Of a stretch of 37,278 nt of DNA, positions 16,778-24,415 are shown one piece after another. Location: contig REBU01000027.1 of assembly GCA_007692585.1 (NCBI GenBank), forward strand, positions 1 to 37,278, written 5' to 3'. The first letter of the stretch is position 1. Each line of letters begins with the position of its first letter. Origin of the DNA: Paracoccaceae bacterium (GTDB lineage Bacteria > Pseudomonadota > Alphaproteobacteria > Rhodobacterales > Rhodobacteraceae). Made by a program: the position numbers and the translations under genes. Below the pieces are notes generated by a model, which saw only the letters and a list, made by a program, of their open reading frames with translations, ran no database searches and was not told where the DNA came from.

Positions 16778-17080
16778 ATGCTATTGGAACGAACGATCCG
16801 CCAGCTCGATATCGGTCCTGTATCCCCGAAACGGGCGCTTGAACTGGGACAGTTGGGCTACCTGCAATGGCTGGGCGGGGTGCCGGGCGGTGCCGGCTAC
16901 GTGACGGAAGCGATGGCCGCCTATTCCAAAGCATCGCCCTATTGTGACACATCCCCAGCTGTAGCTGTGTTCTGCGATCTGCTGATTACGTCGGCCCGCG
17001 TGCCTCTTGTTCCTATGTCACTCTCCCTCGTGCCGCGCCAAGCCCGCGGGGGCACCGATCCACGACGGGCGCAATCTTGA
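16778..17080 (+). CDS. Small hypothetical protein, 100 residues
   Basis: I do not recognise a named family. The start is well supported: GGGAGGG lies about five bases before the ATG. The first half (residues 1-45) reads like a short helical domain (ALELGQLGYLQWLGGVPGGAGYVTEAMAAY). The middle SPAVAVFCDLLI is hydrophobic, and the end (SLSLVPRQARGGTDPRRAQS) is basic and probably disordered. The pattern suggests a conserved cytoplasmic helical protein rather than a membrane one. It lies 184 nt after the sugar-transferase gene, a gap in which I see nothing convincing, so it probably has its own promoter. Function unknown. Confidence 0.65.
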   Translation: MLLERTIRQLDIGPVSPKRALELGQLGYLQWLGGVPGGAGYVTEAMAAYSKASPYCDTSPAVAVFCDLLITSARVPLVPMSLSLVPRQARGGTDPRRAQS

Positions 17081-17100
17081 TCAGATATTTTCCCGTTTCG

Positions 17101-17125
17101 GGAACCGGATGACAGGCAGAATGTT
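17101..17125 (+). promoter_or_regulatory. ECF-type promoter candidate (GGAAC-N17-GTT)
   Basis: GGAAC at 17101-17105 is followed after 17 bases by GTT at 17123-17125, the general spacing of alphaproteobacterial ECF sigma promoters such as the EcfG type (GGAAC-N16/17-cGTT). Transcription would start near 17131-17133, giving a leader of about 20 nt with AAAGGA before the 24-residue gene. The GGAA also forms the right end of the palindrome TTCCCG-TTT-CGGGAA (17090-17104). No sigma factor gene is in the window. Confidence 0.45.
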
Positions 17126-17152
17126 ACGTCCTCAATAGAAAGGATATGCACA

Positions 17153-17227
17153 ATGCCTATTATTCTCTGGTTCCTTGGTGTTCCTCTGTCAGTGGTTCTT
17201 GTTCTGCTGCTCATCGGCGTAATCTGA
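17153..17227 (+). CDS. 24-residue hydrophobic membrane microprotein
   Basis: A short frame reading MPIILWFLGVP followed by SVVLVLLLIGVI and TGA. Every residue after the start is hydrophobic or small, with one Ser, giving a single membrane-spanning helix of the whole protein length. AAAGGA lies about nine bases upstream (17138-17143), an ECF-type promoter candidate precedes it, and a strong terminator hairpin follows 54 nt after the stop, so the unit looks like a compact one-gene transcript. Small all-hydrophobic proteins of this kind are known in alphaproteobacteria, but their functions are mostly undescribed. It is far below usual gene-calling limits, so the call rests on context. Confidence 0.6.
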   Translation: MPIILWFLGVPLSVVLVLLLIGVI

Positions 17228-17280
17228 ACCACGCTGCCAGACTTGGAAAGTCGCCAAAGTCAAACGCAGCACACCCATTT

Positions 17281-17318
17281 ACAAAGCCCCTGCCAATTCG
17301 GTCAGGGGCTTTGTTATT
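17281..17318 (+). terminator. Rho-independent terminator between the 24-residue gene and acuI
   Basis: A 12-bp perfect stem (17281-17292 with 17303-17314), ACAAAGCCCCTG paired to CAGGGGCTTTGT with a 10-nt loop, followed by TTATTGTTT on the plus strand. It lies between a plus-strand and a minus-strand gene end and could serve both directions. Confidence 0.8.
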
Positions 17319-17348
17319 GTTTGGCGCCGATCTGGCGCACACGGCGCC

Positions 17349-18341
<993 letters not shown>

Positions 18342-18522
18342 CGCATACTCCCTGTTTTTCGGCGCCATACCGTTGGTCAAGACCTAACAGGCGCAAGGAG
18401 CGGTGACAAATCCCTTCTCTGCGAGGCGGCTCGCCCGGCTTTGTTCGGTGATCTGCCCCTGCAAGCCTGACACCGTCCCCCGAGGCCAAGGCGAGAAGAC
18501 AAAGCTCTGTCACTGAAAAAGG

Positions 18523-18596
18523 TGGAGCGGGCAGCGGGAATCGAACCCGCACCAAGAGCTTGGAAGGCTCATGTGATACCATTTCACCATGCCCGC
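18523..18596 (-). tRNA. tRNA-Gly (anticodon UCC)
   Basis: Read on the minus strand, a 74-nt cloverleaf with encoded CCA. The acceptor GCGGGCA pairs with TGCCCGC. The anticodon loop is CTTCCAA, giving UCC, on a stem with four pairs plus one T-T mismatch at its base. The T-arm is GCGGG-TTCGATT-CCCGC. The discriminator base is T (U), usual for glycine tRNAs. It reads GGA and GGG codons. It lies between acuI and the MFS gene on the same strand, with a TTTTT directly after the CCA region that may end the transcript. Confidence 0.96.
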
Positions 18597-18630
18597 GCAG
18601 ATTCTGAGCTATCCCAAGCCTCTCTTGGGG

Positions 18631-19821
18631 TCAAGGGGTCAGCGCGATACGGCGCGGCAGGAAGACCGTCAGCAATCCGAGCGCAGGCAGAACGGCGCAG
18701 ACCTGATAGACCCAGGCAATGCCCCGCAGATCCGCCATGACCCCGAGAATTGCTGCAGCGATCCCCCCCATGCCGAAGGCAAAGCCGAAGAAAATCCCTG
18801 CGACCAACCCGATCCGCCCCGGCAAGAGCATCTGGGCATACACGACGATTGCGGGGAAGGCCGATGCGATGATCACCCCGATGATGACCGACACGATCCC
18901 CGTCGCCACCAGCCCAAGATGCGGCAGCAGCAGCGTAAACGGCAACACCCCGAGGATCGAGATCCAGATCACCACCAGCGGCCCGAAACGGTCCCCGATC
19001 AGCCCGCCCAACATGACCCCGGCAGCGGTTGCGGCCAGAAAGATGAACAGCATCTGTTGCGCAGGCACAATGCCAAGGTCAAAGCGGTCGATCAGGAAGA
19101 AGGTGTAATAGCTGGAAATACTTGCGGTGTAGGCGTTCTTGGAAAAAGTCAGGATCGCAAGGATCACGATCGCCCAGATCACCTGCTCCCGGGTCAGGCC
19201 GTGACTGGCCCGTTCCCGCGGACGGGCCGCAGTTGCGCGCGCCAGGGCTCCATACCACAGCCCCACGCGGTTCAGGATCACCACGCCCAGCAGCGCAAGG
19301 ATGGCGAAAAGCGCCACGCTCGGGCGTCCCAACGGCACCACGATGAACGCAGCCAGCAACGGCCCAAGCGCCGAGCCGAAATTGCCGCCTACCTGAAACA
19401 GTGACTGCGCCGTGCCGAATTTTCCGCCCGAAGCCAGCCGCGCAACGCGGCTCGATTCTGGATGAAACACGGCCGAGCCGATGCCAATCAGCATCGCGCC
19501 GGCCAGAAGCGCTGCATAGCTCGTCGCGGTCGCCAGCAGCAACAGGCCGCAGATCGTAGCCGCCATCCCGACAGGCAGCGATTGCGGCAGGGGCTTGCGG
19601 TCCGTGACCAGCCCAACCACTGGCTGCAGCAGCGATGCGGTGACCTGAAAGGCAAAGGTCATCATGCCGATCTGCCAGAAGCTCAGATCGAATTCCATTG
19701 CGAGAAGCGGATAGAGCGCCGCAAGCAGGCTCTGCATGATGTCATTGATCATATGGCAGAGGCTGATGGCGACCAGCACGATCCAGCTTGTTCGGGTGGC
19801 CTGAAAGGCACTCGTCGGCAT
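18631..19821 (-). CDS. MFS exporter, fosmidomycin-resistance (Fsr)-like
   Basis: A 396-residue major-facilitator protein with twelve predicted helices. The N-terminal ISLCHMINDIMQSLLAALYPLL resembles Fsr, the fosmidomycin-resistance exporter group. The loop GLVTDRKPLPQSL and the mid-protein GGLIGDRFGPLVV match the MFS loop 2-3 and loop 8-9 motifs. The actual substrate is unknown. The ATG at 19821 was chosen: AAGGG precedes it by about eight bases, and the 87 residues encoded upstream in frame look like non-coding sequence rich in Arg, Ala and Pro. A 270-nt gap upstream (19822-20091) shows no gene; a 6-bp hairpin (19959-19975) is the only structure noticed there. Confidence 0.9.
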   Translation of the reverse strand: MPTSAFQATRTSWIVLVAISLCHMINDIMQSLLAALYPLLAMEFDLSFWQIGMMTFAFQVTASLLQPVVGLVTDRKPLPQSLPVGMAATICGLLLLATATSYAALLAGAMLIGIGSAVFHPESSRVARLASGGKFGTAQSLFQVGGNFGSALGPLLAAFIVVPLGRPSVALFAILALLGVVILNRVGLWYGALARATAARPRERASHGLTREQVIWAIVILAILTFSKNAYTASISSYYTFFLIDRFDLGIVPAQQMLFIFLAATAAGVMLGGLIGDRFGPLVVIWISILGVLPFTLLLPHLGLVATGIVSVIIGVIIASAFPAIVVYAQMLLPGRIGLVAGIFFGFAFGMGGIAAAILGVMADLRGIAWVYQVCAVLPALGLLTVFLPRRIALTP

Positions 19822-20091
19822 GGGCAAGCCCTTCACATGTTCACAAAACCCAGATGCGGCATGCGCGCGGAAAATGCAAGCCTGAGCCAAGGGGCCATGT
19901 GTGGGGCAGGGCCGGCGCGCCATTTGGAGCCTGTGCAAAGCGCCCTGACAAGCGCGACGCGGAGTCGTGCTCCGCCAAAGACAGGGCCAAGGCGGCCCCA
20001 CCCAAGACGCGGGCGCGGCACGACGACACGCGCGCATCAAATGCAGCGACCTGCAGTCTTTTCGGAGCGGCGCCGGATTCATTTATGTCAA

Positions 20092-21393
20092 TTATCGCTC
20101 GCGCATCGCACGCAGCAGGTAATCGCTCAGCGGTCGGGTCAGATAATCGATAGGCCTCTGTGTCTCGGTCTGCAAAAATACCTCAACTGGCATTCCGGGC
20201 AGCAGCCGGAAATGGGCAAGGGGCGCAAGACTGTCGGGCAAGAACTGCAATTCGACGCGATAATAGGCCTCTGTGGTCTGTGTGTCTGCAAAGGCATCGG
20301 CTGAAATGTGATTGACCTGCGCAAAGATCTGGCGAATGGCGCGCGTGTTGACCGCAGAAATGTGGATGAGCGCCTGTTGCCCCAAGAAAATCTGATTGAT
20401 CTGCGAAGGCGGAACTCGGGCCGTGATAATGAGCGGGCTTTCTTCCGGGACAATGAACATGGCCGGTTCGGCCGCGCGCAAAATCGCCTGCGCGGTCCTG
20501 ACCTGAAGACCATAGACAATGCCTGAAACCGATGCTCGCAACTCCAGCCGGTCGATTTCGCGGCGCAGGGCGCGCAGTCGTTCTGCCAGTTCAGTCTGCA
20601 AGGCCACTGTCTCGCGCAATTCGCGTTCGGCATCTTCGCGTCGTTGTGCCTCAAGCGACAGGATTTGCAGCTCGGTTTCAGCGGCGCGTTCGGCTGCGCC
20701 CGCCCGCTCGGCGCGCAGCGCGCCTTCTTCTCCCTCAATCCTTGCCAATTCGCGTTCCAGCGCCATCACCCGCGCTGCCTGTGTCAGCCCCAACCCCAAC
20801 AAGAGCTGCTGGCTCTGATATTCCTGCGCAACAAGGTCGCGCTGCCGCTCCAACGCTGTCAATTGCGCTGTCATACCATCGATCTGCGCAGTGATCTGCA
20901 ACTTGCGCTGTGCCAGTTGTGCCGCCAGCCCCGCTTTCGTGGCCAACCGCGCTTCCAGCAAGCGGCGCTGGCCTTCCATTTCAGCCGTGATTTCCGGATC
21001 ATCGCGTGCAAGCGCAAGAAGCTCTGCGGGGAAGGTGATCGTCGCATTCCGGTCCCGTTCGGCTTCGATCCGCGCGCGCCGGGCCTGAACTTCAGCTTTG
21101 CGCGCTTCCATCATGGTCAGTTCGGACCGCAACTCAGCCCCTTCCAGCGCGATCAGCAACTGCCCCGACTGCACATGCTGACCCTCGCGGACATGGATCG
21201 CCTCGATCACGCCACCAGTCGGGTGCTGGATGATGCGACGGTCATCTTCGATGGCAAGCTGGCCTTGGGCGATCACTGCGCCCGCAATCACCGCGGAGAC
21301 TGACCAGCCGCCAAAGCCGACAAACAACACCGCGAGAGCCAGCCCCGCCAGCCATAGATATCGTTTCGCGGAATAGGGCGCGGGCACTGTCAT
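20092..21393 (-). CDS. Type I secretion membrane-fusion protein (HlyD/PrtE family)
   Basis: A protein of about 433 residues. A single N-terminal membrane helix (RYLWLAGLALAVLFVGFGGW) is followed by a short beta segment with biotinyl-lipoyl-like character (GGVIEAIHVREGQHVQSGQLLIAL). Next comes a long alpha-helical hairpin rich in Glu, Arg, Ala and Leu (about 85-285), then a C-terminal beta domain (VPPSQINQIFLGQQALIHISA). This is the HlyD adaptor layout that bridges inner-membrane ABC transporter and outer-membrane TolC. The start at 21393 gives a four-base ATGA overlap with the ABC gene stop, so the two are translated together. No TolC gene lies nearby. Confidence 0.93.
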   Translation of the reverse strand: MTVPAPYSAKRYLWLAGLALAVLFVGFGGWSVSAVIAGAVIAQGQLAIEDDRRIIQHPTGGVIEAIHVREGQHVQSGQLLIALEGAELRSELTMMEARKAEVQARRARIEAERDRNATITFPAELLALARDDPEITAEMEGQRRLLEARLATKAGLAAQLAQRKLQITAQIDGMTAQLTALERQRDLVAQEYQSQQLLLGLGLTQAARVMALERELARIEGEEGALRAERAGAAERAAETELQILSLEAQRREDAERELRETVALQTELAERLRALRREIDRLELRASVSGIVYGLQVRTAQAILRAAEPAMFIVPEESPLIITARVPPSQINQIFLGQQALIHISAVNTRAIRQIFAQVNHISADAFADTQTTEAYYRVELQFLPDSLAPLAHFRLLPGMPVEVFLQTETQRPIDYLTRPLSDYLLRAMRER

Positions 21394-23186
21394 GATTGCG
21401 CCCGCGCACCGCGCCATTCCCACGGGAAAGCCTCTACTGCTGACTGCTGCGCGGCCACGGGCTTCATGGCGGCAGCAATATCAGTGCTGTTGCGCGTCAC
21501 ATCTTTCAGGACCGTTTCCGCAGGCCCGAAGGCTGTGATGACACCCCGATCAAGCTTCATGAGCAGGTCACATTCCGCGATGGCAGAGGGCCTGTGCGCG
21601 ACAACCACCACACTGCCGCCGCGTAATTTGGTTGCGCGGATGGCCTGATTGAGCGCGCGGCACCCAAGATCGTCGAGATGCGCGTTGGGTTCATCGAGGA
21701 TCAGAAGCGCAGGATCGCCATAGAGTGCGCGCGCCAGCCCGATGCGCTGCGTCTGCCCGGCCGAAAGTCGCGGGCCGGATGGCGCGATTGGCGTATCATA
21801 GCCCTGTGGAAAGCTGAGGATCAGATCATGGACCCCGGCGATGAGCGCGGCTTCGATCACATCCTCCTCGCGCGCCGACGGATCAAACCGGGCGATATTC
21901 TCGCGCAGGCTGCCATGGAATAGGGTCACATGCTGCGGCAGATATCCCAGCGCGCGCCCCAACTCTTCGCGCGGATATTGCGTATAGGGAATCCCGCCCA
22001 GACGGATGTCGCCGCTGGTCGGACACCCGACCCCGGCCAGCGCCTCGGCCAATGTCGATTTGCCCGCCCCGGTGGGCCCGATCACCCCGATGGCCTGACC
22101 TGGGCGAATGTCGAAGCTGACCGCATGCAGCAATGCTTGCGCGACCATCGTCCCCTGTGCGACGCGCACCGACAGGTTCGCTACCGAGAGCTGTCCCGTC
22201 GGTTTGGGCCAGCTTCGCGCTTCAGCGGCGGCTGGCACAGTCGCGGCAAGGTCGCGAATTCGACCCCAAACCGCACGGGCGGCCTGCAGTTGCGGCCAAC
22301 CGCCGATCAGTTGGTCCAGCGGGGCCAAAGCGCGCCCGAGTATAATCGAGGCCGCGATCATGCCCCCGGCCGACAGTTGCGCCTGCAAGACGAGCCAGGC
22401 CCCTGTTGCAAGAATCGCGGATTGCAGAAACAGACGCAGCGCCCGCGCGCTGGCACCGAACCGGCCTGCATCATCCTGCACTGCCAGAGTGCGGGCCACG
22501 GCGTTCGCGCGCAGAGCCTGCCACCGCGCCAGAATGGACCCGCGCATGCCAAGCCCATCAATCTGCGCGATTTCCGCCGTGATGCGCTGCGCCGTGTCTT
22601 CGCTTGCCCGGATTGCAGCCTGGCTGGCGCTGACCAGCGGACGGCTGCGGATCAGACTGAGCGCGCCAAGACCCGCAAGCAGCAGCGCGGAGCCGAGCGC
22701 GACCAGTCCCAGAACCGGATGCAGCAACGCAATAACGCCGATCATCAGCGGAACCCATGGGAAATCGAACAGGGCCATGAAGACCGGGGCACCGCTGACC
22801 TGTTGCAGAAAGGCCAGATCCTGGGTCGCGCCAGGGGCAGCGGGCCTTTGCATTTGCCCATCGCCAAGCGCCGCCGAAAAGAGTGGCCGATCAAGCCGCG
22901 CCTGAAGCTGCGCGCCCAATCGTGCGGCAATCCGGGCGCGCGCATGGTCGAGAAGGCCGAACATCAGGTACAGGAAGGCCACTAACCCCGTGAGCACCAC
23001 CAATGTGGCTTCCGACTGGCTTGAGAGCACACGATCATAGACCTGCAACATGAAAATGGGGCCTGTGAGCATCAGCAGGTTCGTGACCACGCTGATCGCG
23101 CCAATAACCCATAGCAGGCTCCGCTGGCTCTTGCTGAGCAGGCCGGCAGGTCGGAGATCGCGCACCGAATAGCTCTTCTGTGGCAT
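21390..23186 (-). CDS. Type I secretion ABC transporter, permease and ATPase fused (PrtD family)
   Basis: A 598-residue half-transporter. The membrane domain (about 20-310) has six segments, and the nucleotide-binding domain follows. Walker A is GPTGAGKS (370-377), the Q-loop glutamine is Q418, the signature is LSAGQTQR (474-481), Walker B is LLILDEPNAHLDD (494-506) and the switch His is H531. The DEPNAHLD form of Walker B resembles PrtD-type exporters of proteases and RTX proteins. There is no N-terminal C39-like domain. No secreted substrate is encoded next to it; the RTX protein at 29346-30551 is a candidate. The start has no strong ribosome-binding site. Confidence 0.92.
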   Translation of the reverse strand: MPQKSYSVRDLRPAGLLSKSQRSLLWVIGAISVVTNLLMLTGPIFMLQVYDRVLSSQSEATLVVLTGLVAFLYLMFGLLDHARARIAARLGAQLQARLDRPLFSAALGDGQMQRPAAPGATQDLAFLQQVSGAPVFMALFDFPWVPLMIGVIALLHPVLGLVALGSALLLAGLGALSLIRSRPLVSASQAAIRASEDTAQRITAEIAQIDGLGMRGSILARWQALRANAVARTLAVQDDAGRFGASARALRLFLQSAILATGAWLVLQAQLSAGGMIAASIILGRALAPLDQLIGGWPQLQAARAVWGRIRDLAATVPAAAEARSWPKPTGQLSVANLSVRVAQGTMVAQALLHAVSFDIRPGQAIGVIGPTGAGKSTLAEALAGVGCPTSGDIRLGGIPYTQYPREELGRALGYLPQHVTLFHGSLRENIARFDPSAREEDVIEAALIAGVHDLILSFPQGYDTPIAPSGPRLSAGQTQRIGLARALYGDPALLILDEPNAHLDDLGCRALNQAIRATKLRGGSVVVVAHRPSAIAECDLLMKLDRGVITAFGPAETVLKDVTRNSTDIAAAMKPVAAQQSAVEAFPWEWRGARAQS

Positions 23187-23289
23187 GATGAGGGACCGAT
23201 CTGGCTGGGCTACGCGCTGCGCTGATCATCGCGCAGAAAGGTTACCAATCCCTTCGCGCCGCACCACCGCGTCCTCGCCACGAACATGC

Positions 23290-23327
23290 GAAAAATTCAT
23301 AATCTTCATTCATGTGATGAATTTTTC
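23290..23327. promoter_or_regulatory. Operator-like nested dyads upstream of the methionine synthase operon
   Basis: GAAAAATTCAT at 23290-23300 is the exact reverse complement of ATGAATTTTTC at 23317-23327. Inside lies a second dyad, ATTCAT-GTG-ATGAAT (23308-23322), so three ATTCAT/ATGAAT half-sites occur in 38 bp. It is 48 nt before the start of the homocysteine methyltransferase gene and about 100 nt before the oppositely oriented ABC gene. Half-site structure and position suggest an ArsR-type or similar methionine-cycle regulator. Attribution to a particular regulator is not possible from sequence alone. Confidence 0.5.
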
Positions 23328-23374
23328 TTTTCAACCATGCTCTGATACATCGGATCGATGTAATGGAGCATCGC

Positions 23375-24415
23375 ATGACCTTTCTCTTCAAAGCGGACCC
23401 GGCCCCAGTGGAGCGCGCATTGCGGGCCGCAGCCCGCGACCGCATACTGATTCTTGACGGCGCAATGGGCACCCAAATCCAGACCCTTGGCTTGTCCGAA
23501 GAAGATTTCACCGCCCACAAACCCGGCTGTGGATGCGCGCATCACAGCGAGCACCCGCAAAAGGGAAATAACGACCTGCTCAACCTGTCGCAGCCCGATG
23601 CGATCGAGGAAATCCACTTCAATTTCGCCATGGCAGGCGCGGATATTGTTGAAACCAATACGTTTTCTTCAACAACTATCGCGCAGGCGGATTACGGGCT
23701 GGAGCATGCTGTCCATGATCTGAATGCCACTGGCGCAGTGCTGGCGCGGCGCGCACTCGACCGGGCAACGGCGATTGACGGGCGGCCGCGCTATGTGGCC
23801 GGCGCGTTGGGGCCGACGAATCGCACCGCGAGCCTTAGCCCCGACGTGAATGATCCAGGCTACCGCGCGGTCAGTTTCAACGATCTGCGGGTGGCTTACG
23901 GCCAGCAGGTGCGCGGCCTGATCGCGGGCGGGGCCGATCTGATCCTGATCGAGACGATTTTCGACACGCTGAACGCCAAGGCCGCGATCTTCGCCTGCAT
24001 GGAGGTTTTCGCGGAAACTGGCCAGCACCTGCCACTGATGATTTCCGGGACGATCACGGATGCCTCGGGGCGCACGCTGTCGGGCCAGACGCCGACCGCG
24101 TTCTGGCACTCGATCATGCATGCGCGGCCCTTTACGGTGGGGTTGAATTGCGCGCTGGGTGCGAAAGCTATGCGTCCACATATCGCCGAGCTTGCGGGCG
24201 TAGCCACGAGCCTCATTTGCGCCTATCCCAACGCAGGGCTGCCCAACGCCTTCGGTCAATATGACGAAGGCCCGGACGAGACAGCCGCGCAGGTCGCCGA
24301 GTTTGCGCGCGAAGGTCTGGTGAATATCGTGGGCGGGTGCTGCGGCACGACGCCCGAGCACATCCGCGCGATGGCCGATGCCGTCGCAAGCGAAAAGCCG
24401 AGGAGGTTTCAATGA
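23375..24415 (+). CDS. Homocysteine S-methyltransferase domain protein (MetH N-terminal part as separate gene)
   Basis: A 346-residue protein covering only the homocysteine-binding barrel of methionine synthase. The three zinc-ligand cysteines are visible: C259 in VGLNCALGA, and C322-C323 in [12 protein letters not shown]. The start [15 protein letters not shown] is typical of MetH module 1. In E. coli this domain is fused to the rest of MetH; here it is a separate gene whose stop overlaps the next start by four bases (ATGA). I chose the ATG at 23375 (GGAG six bases upstream) over the in-frame ATG at 23363. It presumably assembles with the following subunit to methylate homocysteine. Confidence 0.93.
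   Translation: MTFLFKADPAPVERALRAAARDRILILDGAMGTQIQTLGLSEEDFTAHKPGCGCAHHSEHPQKGNNDLLNLSQPDAIEEIHFNFAMAGADIVETNTFSSTTIAQADYGLEHAVHDLNATGAVLARRALDRATAIDGRPRYVAGALGPTNRTASLSPDVNDPGYRAVSFNDLRVAYGQQVRGLIAGGADLILIETIFDTLNAKAAIFACMEVFAETGQHLPLMISGTITDASGRTLSGQTPTAFWHSIMHARPFTVGLNCALGAKAMRPHIAELAGVATSLICAYPNAGLPNAFGQYDEGPDETAAQVAEFAREGLVNIVGGCCGTTPEHIRAMADAVASEKPRRFQ

Noticed and set aside
18523-18596. tRNA-Gly as an attachment site of an integrated element
   Set aside because: No integrase, no repeated tRNA 3' end was noticed nearby, and the flanking genes look chromosomal.
18589-19404. A 271-codon plus-strand frame opposite the MFS gene, crossing the tRNA
   Set aside because: It begins inside the tRNA gene, and its His/Asp/Gln-rich content is that of an antisense frame.
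19959-19975. Terminator for the secretion operon (GCGGAG-N5-CTCCGC)
   Set aside because: The stem is only 6 bp and no T-run follows on the minus strand.
23187-23374. SAM-II or SAH riboswitch before the methionine synthase genes
   Set aside because: The conserved sequence blocks of those riboswitches were not found; inverted repeats look like protein operators.
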